Origin: Actinomycetota bacterium
GTDB taxonomy: Bacteria > Actinomycetota > Actinomycetes > Streptosporangiales > Streptosporangiaceae
DNA: 8,456 nucleotides
Assembly: GCA_003140115.1 (NCBI GenBank)
Contig: PLIQ01000113.1
Span: forward strand, 1-8,456
Reading direction: 5' to 3'
Positions 1 to 5,871 of the stretch are shown here, piece by piece; within the stretch, counting starts at the first letter, position 1; every line of letters begins with the position of its first letter. The position numbers and the translations under genes were made by a program. Below the pieces are notes generated by a model. That model worked only from the letters and a program-made list of their open reading frames with translations. It did not search any database and had not been told where the DNA came from.

Positions 1-2056
1 TGGGTTCGGTGACGTAATGGCGTCCGCAGGGCATGGTCCAGCGGACTTCGCCGCTGGGGAGGTGCTCGGCTTTCCAGCGGGGGTCTTGTTTCATCCGGTG
101 ACAGTGGCGGCACTTAGGGTCGCCGTTGCACAGGCAGGTCCGTCCCCCCGCTTCGTACGGGATATTGTGTTCGAAGTCGGAGTGGGTGGCGGGGCGCTGG
201 CAGCCGGGGCCGGTGCATGTGGCGTGCCGGACCTGGGAGAGGTGCCGGAGCTTGACGCCGGGATCATGGCCGTTGGCCTGGTGCCGGTGATCGCAGTCCT
301 CGGTGGGGATCGGCTCGATGTCGATGAGCAGGTCGCGGTGGCCGGGGATGCCGGTGCAGAACCGCCAGCTGCCGTAGCCGCCGGGCGGGCCGGGCTGGCC
401 GGCGGGGGTGAAGGTGAACCGGGGCCGGCCGGGCGGACCGGGGCCGCCCGGTGTGCCGGGTTTGGCGTGGTGCCGGGGGCCGCTGGCGGGTGCGGGGCGG
501 GCGCAGCCGTGGCCGATCGCGTGACCCTGGCTGTCGGTGACGGTGACGCACCAGGTGGAGCGGGGGTTGCGGGCGGCGGCTTCGGCGAGGTCGCGGGCCA
601 GATCGGGGTCAATGGGGCCGATCCCGGCCAGTTCCCCGGGCCGGGCCGCGAGGTGGGTCAGTGTGACCGCGGGGACGGTCATGTTGACCCGGCCGGCGAA
701 CCCGGGCGGGATCACCCCGGCCACCGGCCCGGACGGCACCGGGATCGGGGACCCGGCCGGACCGTGTCCGCCGCCTGAGGCGGGTCCGCTGTCGGGGGCG
801 TGTCCGCTGTCGGGGGTGCGGGTGCTGTCCGGGGCATGCGCGCTGGCTGGGGGCCGGGAGTCGGTGCCGAGCAATATGTCGAGGTAGGCCCGGGCGCGTA
901 GCGCGTCCATGCCGCCGTCCAGGCCGGCTTTGCGGAGTTCCTTGGCCCAGGCGGTGACCCGCTGGTCGGCGGCGAGGACGTCGGCGGGGGGGAGTTCGCG
1001 GCCGGCCAGGCCGGCGTTGCCGGAGTCTTCGGCCCAGCGTTCCACCCGGGTCTTGGTGGCGGCGTGCTCGCGGCGTTTCCTGGCGTGGCCGGGGTTCACG
1101 TCCATGACGGCGCGGCGGATCGCGGCCCGCAGCCCGGCCGGGGTCAGCGACCCGGCCCGGCCCAGCACCATCGCCTCAGCGGCCCGGGCTTCGGCCGGGT
1201 CCAGCAGCGCGGTGGCATGGGCGATGAGGGCGGCTTTATCCTGGCTGATGATCCCGGCCCGGAACATGGCCCTGGTGCCGGGCAGGTTAACCTCCAGCTG
1301 CCAGGCCAGGTCCAGCATCTCCTCAGCATCACCCGCCGAGACGCCGAGCACCGCGCCGAGCTCCGGGGCGGTGAACTCATCCCATCCCTCGGGCATCTGC
1401 GCCGGGCCCGCCACGACGGCGCCGGGAGCGGGGCGGCGGCGGATCAGCTCGGCGATCGCGGCGTGTTTACTGGCACTGGCATTGGCTTGCACGCGGTCCT
1501 GCGCGCAGATCACGCCGACCAGTTCATCGTCAGACGCGCCGATGTAACGGTCGTCGTCACCGGCCGCGTCCTCCAGGAACGACCCCAGCGTCGCGCAGCC
1601 GGGCGCGACGTCGAGGGGCTGGCCGGTGGCGAACCCGGCCGCCGGGCTCGCATGCTCACCCGGGTAGGTCTGCGCGGACCCGGGCATCCCGGGGCCACGC
1701 CGGCCGGTCACCATGGCGCCCAGGGCGCCCAGCAACCCGGTCTGGCCCCACCGGGCCGCAGCCTCCGCCGCCCGGGCCCGGTCCGCGGTGATCTCGCGGG
1801 CCTCGGCGATCAGCGCGGCCAGCTCGTGGTCATCCAGCCCGGGCGGCGCGGCGTTGTCGGGGTCCTCGTCCTCGTCCGGGTCACCGGGGTCCTCGTCGTC
1901 GGCGATGGCGGCCAGGTAGGCCTCATCCCAGTCCGGGCTCTGCGGCACCAGCCGCCAGCCTGGCGACCCGAGCGACGGGCGGTCACCGGATCCCGCGGGC
2001 ACGCCGGACGGGTGGCCGTCCGGCCCGGGGTCGCGGGGAACCGGTGTTTCGCTCAT
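1..2056 (-). CDS. DUF222 / HNH endonuclease domain protein (13E12-repeat family), 3' end cut by window edge
   Basis: The minus-strand frame from ATG at 2056 stays open to the window edge, giving 685 visible residues and no stop. Residues 53-67 are strongly acidic. About 175-400 match DUF222: helical, with the family-like stretch ADQRVTAWAKELRKAG followed by MDALRARAYLDILLG. Residues 409-426 are three PDSxxx repeats in a Pro/Gly-rich linker. The C-terminal HNH domain has a zinc site C614-x4-C619 and C649-x2-C652, DFEH ending at His630, Asn644 and His653. Glu629 stands where an Asp is common. The family is abundant in actinobacteria, for example the M. tuberculosis 13E12 repeats; its role is unsettled, with DNA nicking or mobility suggested by the HNH fold. 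The ATG is the first start after an in-frame stop at 2087-2089, and its ribosome site is weak. Relatives end shortly after a segment like CGRHYVTEP, so probably only a few codons are missing (inference). Confidence 0.88.
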   Translation of the reverse strand, partial: MSETPVPRDPGPDGHPSGVPAGSGDRPSLGSPGWRLVPQSPDWDEAYLAAIADDEDPGDPDEDEDPDNAAPPGLDDHELAALIAEAREITADRARAAEAAARWGQTGLLGALGAMVTGRRGPGMPGSAQTYPGEHASPAAGFATGQPLDVAPGCATLGSFLEDAAGDDDRYIGASDDELVGVICAQDRVQANASASKHAAIAELIRRRPAPGAVVAGPAQMPEGWDEFTAPELGAVLGVSAGDAEEMLDLAWQLEVNLPGTRAMFRAGIISQDKAALIAHATALLDPAEARAAEAMVLGRAGSLTPAGLRAAIRRAVMDVNPGHARKRREHAATKTRVERWAEDSGNAGLAGRELPPADVLAADQRVTAWAKELRKAGLDGGMDALRARAYLDILLGTDSRPPASAHAPDSTRTPDSGHAPDSGPASGGGHGPAGSPIPVPSGPVAGVIPPGFAGRVNMTVPAVTLTHLAARPGELAGIGPIDPDLARDLAEAAARNPRSTWCVTVTDSQGHAIGHGCARPAPASGPRHHAKPGTPGGPGPPGRPRFTFTPAGQPGPPGGYGSWRFCTGIPGHRDLLIDIEPIPTEDCDHRHQANGHDPGVKLRHLSQVRHATCTGPGCQRPATHSDFEHNIPYEAGGRTCLCNGDPKCRHCHRMKQDPRWKAEHLPSGEVRWTMPCGRHYVTEP
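784..837. repeat. Three 18-bp tandem repeats encoding PDSxxx in the HNH protein linker
   Basis: Units lie at 784-801, 802-819 and 820-837. The first two agree at 16 of 18 positions; the third is more diverged (13 of 18 against the first). On the minus strand they encode PDSTRT, PDSGHA and PDSGPA (residues 409-426) between the DUF222 and HNH parts. The unit is a whole number of codons, so gain or loss of a unit would keep the frame. It is probably a flexible, length-variable linker. Confidence 0.7.
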
Positions 2057-2099
2057 GAGCCACGGTCCGTTCGGATTAAATGATCTTTATCGACTTCTA

Positions 2100-2127
2100 A
2101 TTCTAGTTTAGCTGCCACCGCTGACAT
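2100..2127 (-). promoter_or_regulatory. Candidate promoter for the DUF222/HNH gene
   Basis: Read on the minus strand, ATGTCA (2127-2122) is followed after 16 bp by TAGAAT (2105-2100). The second box matches TATAAT at five of six positions, the first matches TTGACA at four of six. The predicted start of transcription near 2093 gives a leader of about 36 nt before the ATG at 2056. The surrounding 2075-2135 is clearly AT-richer than the flanking genes, as expected of a promoter. Assignment is by pattern only. Confidence 0.4.
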
Positions 2128-2163
2128 TTTAGGGAACACCACACCGAAATAGGCTGGATCAGG

Positions 2164-2197
2164 CGCAAGGATTCCGCGATCTACTACGATTCTTGCG
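2164..2197. repeat. Imperfect inverted repeat in the divergent intergenic region
   Basis: CGCAAGGATT (2164-2173) faces GATTCTTGCG (2188-2197) across a 14-nt loop. As plus-strand RNA this pairs over 10 bp with two G-U pairs; the outer six pairs are perfect. It lies upstream of both divergent genes, beyond the HNH gene's candidate promoter. It could be an operator or simply a chance stem. The rest of 2057-2323 shows no convincing gene and no clear promoter for the rightward gene. Confidence 0.35.
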
Positions 2198-2323
2198 GGT
2201 CATGCAGGCCAGGGGCCCGGATATCTGGGCCGACGGTAGACTAACCGGGACTTTTTGCTCGAACCGGGTCGCGCCGTTGGCCGTCTACGGTGGTAGAGCC
2301 GATCACCATTCAGGGAGCCGTAC

Positions 2324-2803
2324 GTGCGGCAGCGAAGGCAACCCTCCAGACCGAGGACGACGGGCCGGCTGGGCCGATGGGCGGCAGCCGGGGTGTTGCT
2401 CGGCTGCGCCGTGACCGCGTGCTCGGCGGAGGCGGCGCCGGTGCCGGCTCCGACCAGCAGCCAGGCGGGGCAGTTCCGGAGTTCGGACGCTCCGGCCCTG
2501 CTGGTTCAGTGCATGCTCAGCCAGGGGACCCTGGGGCGGTCCGACTCCATCTTCTCCGGCTCGCCGGGCTGGCTGCGGAGCGGGAACATCGTCATCACGG
2601 CGGCCACGGCGGCCAAGTTCGACGCCTGGTACCGGGACAACGACGGGATCAGCGTGGCGGGCAAGACCCTGTCGCAGTGGACCCAGTGGGCGGCCTCCAA
2701 CAACGAGTTGCCCGCCGCGGTGTGCGGTGGTTCGGTGTCGGCGTTCGCCTTGCAGAGGAAGGTGTTCGGGAAGGATCCCGGGGCCGGTAACCCGTGGCGG
2801 TGA
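2324..2803 (+). CDS. Putative small secreted lipoprotein of unknown function
   Basis: This 159-residue protein is not one I recognise. The N-terminus is rich in Arg (about 1-18), followed by a short hydrophobic stretch from Trp19 and a lipobox VTAC at 30-33. This predicts lipid attachment at Cys33 and export across the membrane. LLGC at 25-28 is a less good alternative. A short Ala/Pro/Ser linker (about 35-50) leads to a small domain with two further cysteines, Cys63 and Cys134, which may form a disulfide outside the cell. The domain is Trp- and Ser-rich (Trp83, Trp102, Trp119, Trp122). The GTG start is supported by AGGGAG at 2312-2317, six bases upstream. It stands alone on the plus strand, diverging from the HNH gene. 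Codon use resembles its neighbours, so I see no sign of recent transfer. Function unknown. Confidence 0.75.
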   Translation: MRQRRQPSRPRTTGRLGRWAAAGVLLGCAVTACSAEAAPVPAPTSSQAGQFRSSDAPALLVQCMLSQGTLGRSDSIFSGSPGWLRSGNIVITAATAAKFDAWYRDNDGISVAGKTLSQWTQWAASNNELPAAVCGGSVSAFALQRKVFGKDPGAGNPWR

Positions 2804-2813
2804 CCGTCACGGG
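2791..2813 (+). terminator. Hairpin spanning the lipoprotein stop codon, possible terminator
   Basis: CCCGTGGCGG (2791-2800) pairs with CCGTCACGGG (2804-2813) over 10 bp with one G-U pair. The three-base loop is exactly the TGA stop codon (2801-2803). No run of T follows, so it would be a tail-less terminator of the kind proposed for actinobacteria, or a structure that protects the 3' end. A second, weaker inverted repeat follows: TAGGGC 2815-2820 with GCCCTA 2846-2851. Confidence 0.4.
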
Positions 2814-2854
2814 GTAGGGCGAGGGTGGTCCGCGTGGCTGGCCGAGCCCTATCG

Positions 2855-2863
2855 TGGTAGAAT
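2855..2863 (+). promoter_or_regulatory. Candidate extended -10 element upstream of the 131-residue hypothetical gene
   Basis: TGGTAGAAT combines a TGn extension (2855-2857) with TAGAAT (2858-2863), five of six to consensus. No good -35 box lies at the right distance, which fits an extended -10 promoter. Transcription would start near 2870, leaving a leader of about 18-24 nt before the start at 2888 or 2894. Confidence 0.3.
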
Positions 2864-2887
2864 ACGCGTTCGATTACCGGTTATGCT

Positions 2888-3283
2888 GTGAGGATGACCG
2901 GGTATACACCGCCAGGATGGCCGGCCGGGGTGCACCCGCCGGACAGCGAGGAGTTCGAGTCCACCGCGGTCACCTGGCTGCTGGACGTGGTGCCGCCCGA
3001 TTACCGGCTGCACGGGGTGCTGCGCCGGTATCCGGTGGCGCTGGCCGCGATGGCCAGGTACCACGCCAAGGCGTGCGTGGAGGGCGCGCGGGAGGGTTAC
3101 CGCACGGCGCGGACCGAGCTTGCCGGGGCGCTGCCGCCGCACGCGATCGACACCGTGCTGGCCGCCTACCGCAAGGAAGGGGTCCGGCTGGCCGCTACCG
3201 CGCGCGCGGTCGGGTTGATCGAGCGGGCGCTGCGGGGCGAGGTGTTCTCGCCGAAGATGCAGGACAAGCGGACGGCCAGGTAG
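2888..3283 (+). CDS. Conserved-type actinobacterial hypothetical protein, mostly helical
   Basis: This 131-residue soluble protein has no signal peptide or membrane segment. The N-terminal 20 residues are Pro/Gly-rich (YTPPGWPAGVHPP). The rest looks all-alpha: a segment around 22-35, then LHGVLRRYPVALAAMARYHA (41-60), a helix to about 80, a PPHA turn (83-86), and a last long amphipathic helix to about 118. The pattern resembles conserved hypothetical proteins I recall from streptomycete-type genomes, but I know of no assigned function. The start is uncertain. GTG at 2888 and ATG at 2894 are in frame two codons apart, and neither has a clear ribosome site. The conserved-looking part begins after both. 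The gene is followed 92 bp later by the response regulator on the same strand, so the two could share a transcript, but nothing shows that their functions are linked. Confidence 0.72.
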   Translation: MRMTGYTPPGWPAGVHPPDSEEFESTAVTWLLDVVPPDYRLHGVLRRYPVALAAMARYHAKACVEGAREGYRTARTELAGALPPHAIDTVLAAYRKEGVRLAATARAVGLIERALRGEVFSPKMQDKRTAR

Positions 3284-3375
3284 GAAAGCTGCAGGGGCGA
3301 CCGTATCGTGAGATCATTGACTCAAGCTAGCCGGGGGGCGGCGCAGGCTTGGGGCAGCGAGAAGGAAGTGGTCCA

Positions 3376-3945
3376 GTGTCACGGCAGGCCCGGATCCTGC
3401 TGGTTGACGACCGGCCGGAGAATCTGATCGCACTCGAGGCGATCCTGTCTTCGTTGAACCAGATCCTGGTGCCCGTCCAGTCCGGCGAGCAGGCCATACA
3501 AGCCGTGCTGGCCGACGAGTACGCGGTCGTGCTGCTGGACATCATGATGCCGGGGATGGACGGCTTCGAGACCGCCGCCCAGATCAAGCGGCAGGCCAAG
3601 AGCCGCGAGGTGCCGATCATCTTCCTGACCGCCGCGACCATGCAGCCCGAGCAGGCGTTCCGCGGCTATGCGGCGGGCGCGGTCGACTACCTGGCCAAGC
3701 CGTTCGATCCGTGGGTGCTGAAGGCCAAGGTATCGGTGTTCGTCGACCTGTATCTGCGGTCCAGTGAGTCGGTCATGGACCACCTGTCCACGGGCCTGGG
3801 CGCGGTGGAGGAGACGCTGGCCCTGCTGCGCAAGCTGCCCGCGGTGTTGTGCGACGACGAGGCCCAGGAGACGGCGGCCCAGCTAGCCGGGCGGGTCGGG
3901 CGCCTGCGTGACGCCCTGGAGGCGTTCGGGAGCGGGGCTAGCTAG
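3376..3945 (+). CDS. Orphan response regulator, receiver domain with short helical tail and no DNA-binding domain
   Basis: This 189-residue protein has a CheY-like receiver domain at about 5-125. It shows the acidic pair Asp11-Asp12, the phosphoacceptor Asp55 in VVLLDIMMPGMDG, Thr85, and Lys108 in the LAKPF motif, so phosphorylation chemistry looks intact. Residues about 126-185 form a charged helical extension, perhaps a coiled coil or dimer segment. No helix-turn-helix or enzymatic output domain is present, so it probably acts through protein-protein contact. The receiver sequence resembles those attached to hybrid histidine kinases, but no kinase lies in the window. I chose GTG 3376 because AAGGAAG (3362-3368) sits seven bases upstream. 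A longer TTG start at 3349 lacks a comparable site and would add non-conserved residues. Its stop lies within the stop-codon palindrome of the convergent acyltransferase gene. Confidence 0.88.
   Translation: MSRQARILLVDDRPENLIALEAILSSLNQILVPVQSGEQAIQAVLADEYAVVLLDIMMPGMDGFETAAQIKRQAKSREVPIIFLTAATMQPEQAFRGYAAGAVDYLAKPFDPWVLKAKVSVFVDLYLRSSESVMDHLSTGLGAVEETLALLRKLPAVLCDDEAQETAAQLAGRVGRLRDALEAFGSGAS
3938..3945. other. 8-bp palindrome CTAGCTAG containing both stop codons of convergent genes
   Basis: The plus-strand response regulator ends with TAG at 3943-3945. The minus-strand acyltransferase ends with TAG at 3940-3938. The genes thus overlap by exactly eight bases, which form CTAGCTAG, within the 10-bp palindrome GCTAGCTAGC (3937-3946). 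There is no room for a terminator between the two genes, so each transcript must run into the other gene in antisense. Confidence 0.9.
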
Positions 3946-4591
3946 CGGGGCGGGCTGTGGGGGCCAGCGCCGACTGGGTCCAGCCGTCGCCCGGCACGTA
4001 GTGCCTGACCACCCGGGCCGGGACGCCGGCCACCACGCACCGGTCCGGGACCGTGCCGCGGACCACGGAACCGGCCGCGACCACGACGTTGCGGCCGATG
4101 CAGGCGCCCGGGAGTACGATCGCCCCGGCGCCCAGCCAGCTGCCGGAGCCGATCCGCACGGCGGCATTGCACGGCATCTGCCGGCCGATCGGCTCGTCCG
4201 GGTCGGTGTAGCCGTGGTTCTGGTCGGTGATGTAGACGTAGGGGCCGGTGAACACGTCGTCCCCGATGCTCAGCGACTGGTGCGCGACGATATGACTGCC
4301 CCGGCCGATCACGCAGCGGTCCCCGATACGCAGCACCGGGGCCGGGCCGAGATCCTGACCGGGCACCATCCCGGCCGACAGGGACACCAGGGCGCCGATC
4401 AGCGTGCCGTCGCCGATGGCGATCCAGCGCTCACCGAACAACGAACCGGGCGGGAAGGCCGCCATCGATCCGGGACCGAACGCGGCGAACCGGCGCCCGG
4501 CGGGAGTGTCGGCGGTGATCACCCCGGCGCGCTGGGCAGCGTCCCAGGCCCGGTGGACCAGCTGCCAGCGGAGCCGGGCCAGGGGTTTCAT
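3938..4591 (-). CDS. Left-handed beta-helix (hexapeptide-repeat) acyltransferase, WbbJ/LacA-type
   Basis: This 217-residue protein probably transfers an acetyl or other acyl group from acyl-CoA to a hydroxyl or amino group; the acceptor cannot be told from sequence. Residues 1-50 are a mostly helical lead-in. From about 56 to 192 there are hexapeptide turns of the [LIV]-G-x-x-x type ([52 protein letters not shown]). The loop DQNHGYTD breaks the repeats and carries His126, the likely catalytic base, as in maltose/galactoside acetyltransferases. The ending [11 protein letters not shown] (186-196) is the usual last coil of this family. Such enzymes are trimers, with the active site between subunits. 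The start codon overlaps the rlmN stop as ATGA, so translation is probably coupled. The tail after about 200 is Ala/Pro-rich and probably disordered. Confidence 0.88.
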   Translation of the reverse strand: MKPLARLRWQLVHRAWDAAQRAGVITADTPAGRRFAAFGPGSMAAFPPGSLFGERWIAIGDGTLIGALVSLSAGMVPGQDLGPAPVLRIGDRCVIGRGSHIVAHQSLSIGDDVFTGPYVYITDQNHGYTDPDEPIGRQMPCNAAVRIGSGSWLGAGAIVLPGACIGRNVVVAAGSVVRGTVPDRCVVAGVPARVVRHYVPGDGWTQSALAPTARPAS

Positions 4592-5757
4592 GGGGAGGCT
4601 GAGGCGGCCAGCTGGCCGCAGGCGCCGTCGATCTCGCGGCCGCGGGTGTCGCGGACGGTGACCGGGACGCCGTGGGACTCCAGGCGACGGACGAACTCGC
4701 GCTGGGCGCTGGGACGGGACGCGGTCCACTTCGAGCCGGGCGTCGGGTTGAGCGGGATCAGGTTGACGTGGACGAGCCGTCCGGCCAGCAGCGAGCCCAG
4801 CAGGTCGGCGCGCCAGGCCTGGTCGTTGATGTCCTTGATCAGGGCGTACTCGATCGAGACGCGGCGGCCGGTGACGGCCGCGTAGTCCCACGCGGCGTCC
4901 AGGACCTCGGCCACCTTCCAGCGGCGGTTGACCGGGACCAGGGTGTCGCGCAACTCGTCGTCGGGGGCGTGCAGGGAGACGGCCAGGGTGACCGAGAGGT
5001 GTTCGGCGGCCAGGCGGGCGATGGCCGGGACCAGGCCGACGGTGGAGACGGTGACCGAGCGGTGGGAGATGCCCATGCCCTCGGGGACCGGCTCGGTCAG
5101 CCGGCGGACGGCGGCTACCACGTTGGCGTAGTTGGCCAGCGGCTCCCCCATGCCCATGAACACCACGTTGGAGACCCGGCCCGGCCCGCCTGGGACCTGG
5201 CCGCTGGCCAGCACTCTTGCGCCGGCCACGACCTGGGCCACGATCTCGGCGGTGGATAGGTTGCGGGTCAGGCCCGCCTGGCCGGTGGCGCAGAACGGGC
5301 AGCCCATCCCGCAGCCCGCCTGCGAGGACACGCACATCGTGACCCGGTCCGGGTAGCGCATCAGCACCGACTCGACCAGCGCCCCGTCGAACGCCCGCCA
5401 CAGCGTCTTGCGCGTGGTCCCGTCGTCGCAGGACAGCTCGCGCTCGGCGGTCAGCAGCGGGGGCAGCAGGGCGTCGGCCAGCGCGGCCCGGGACGTGAGC
5501 GGCAGGTCGGTCATGTCGTCGGGGTGTTCGGTGTAGCGGCCGAAGAAGTGCCGGGACAGCTGGACGGCGCGGAACGACGGCTCGCCCAGGCCGGCGACGG
5601 CGGCGCGGCGGCCGGCCAGGTCCAGGTCGGCGAGGTGCCGGGGCGGGCGCCCGCGACGCCCGGCCGGGGCGATCAGGCCGGGGGGATCCGGGAGCAGCGT
5701 GAGCGGCACGGGACGCGCCAGGGCGGCATCGCGTGAGGGGGGACGAGCGGGTGTCAC
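4588..5757 (-). CDS. rlmN: 23S rRNA (adenine2503-C2)/tRNA (adenine37-C2) methyltransferase RlmN, radical SAM
   Basis: This dual-specificity radical SAM enzyme methylates C2 of A2503 in 23S rRNA at the peptidyl-transferase centre, and A37 in some tRNAs. The protein has 389 residues, normal for the family. The 4Fe-4S site is Cys149, Cys153 and Cys156 (CGMGCPFC). Cys380 in DGACGQL is the methyl-carrying cysteine, and Cys142, seven residues before the cluster, matches the second catalytic cysteine region. GMGEPL (202-207), the SAM-binding region, VSLHAP (260-265), and [10 protein letters not shown] (333-342) are also present. The N-terminus shows the usual [10 protein letters not shown] and [14 protein letters not shown] substrate-recognition part, so I call RlmN rather than Cfr. 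The GTG at 5757 has only a weak GGA upstream. It shares a 4-bp ATGA overlap with the downstream acyltransferase. In many actinobacteria rlmN lies near cdsA; here an opposite-strand gene separates them. Confidence 0.96.
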   Translation of the reverse strand: MTPARPPSRDAALARPVPLTLLPDPPGLIAPAGRRGRPPRHLADLDLAGRRAAVAGLGEPSFRAVQLSRHFFGRYTEHPDDMTDLPLTSRAALADALLPPLLTAERELSCDDGTTRKTLWRAFDGALVESVLMRYPDRVTMCVSSQAGCGMGCPFCATGQAGLTRNLSTAEIVAQVVAGARVLASGQVPGGPGRVSNVVFMGMGEPLANYANVVAAVRRLTEPVPEGMGISHRSVTVSTVGLVPAIARLAAEHLSVTLAVSLHAPDDELRDTLVPVNRRWKVAEVLDAAWDYAAVTGRRVSIEYALIKDINDQAWRADLLGSLLAGRLVHVNLIPLNPTPGSKWTASRPSAQREFVRRLESHGVPVTVRDTRGREIDGACGQLAASASP

Positions 5758-5837
5758 CGATGTCCGTTCGATAGAAAGGGTTTTCTTAAGGATAGGGCGG
5801 CGGGCTGGCTGCGGCGGCCCGAAGGCGCGGGTCGGGT

Positions 5838-5865
5838 TTGAGCTCGGCCATTAAGTCAGTACATT
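5838..5865 (+). promoter_or_regulatory. Candidate promoter giving a leaderless mRNA for the SUFU-like gene
   Basis: TTGAGC (5838-5843) and TACATT (5860-5865) are separated by 16 bp. Only six bases lie between the -10 box and the ATG at 5872. Transcription would therefore start at or next to the A of the ATG, and no Shine-Dalgarno sequence is present. Both facts fit leaderless translation, which is common in actinobacteria. The 114-bp gap (5758-5871) also has to serve rlmN on the other strand, where I find only a poor -10 (TATCCT, 5794-5789) and no -35. Confidence 0.5.
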
Positions 5866-5871
5866 TCGTTC

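Noticed and set aside
1064..2083. Long plus-strand open frame (339 codons) opposite the HNH gene, with others at 17-778 and 909-1547
   Set aside because: They are antisense to a frame with clear DUF222 and HNH motifs; the products are low-complexity Gly/Arg/Ala-rich with no domain, as expected of shadow frames in GC-rich DNA.
2883..2891. Two-codon upstream reading frame ATG-CTG-TGA overlapping the GTG start at 2888
   Set aside because: No ribosome site precedes it and such a short frame is expected by chance.
3317..3349. Possible promoter for the response regulator: TTGACT (3317-3322) with CAGGCT (3344-3349)
   Set aside because: The spacing is 21 bp and the second box is poor; no hexamer at 16-18 bp resembles a -10 element.
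4592..5401. Minus-strand frame extending the acyltransferase upstream to a 487-codon reading frame
   Set aside because: The extension overlaps rlmN in another frame and is Arg/Gly/Pro-rich without motifs. The acyltransferase starts at the ATG overlapping the rlmN stop.
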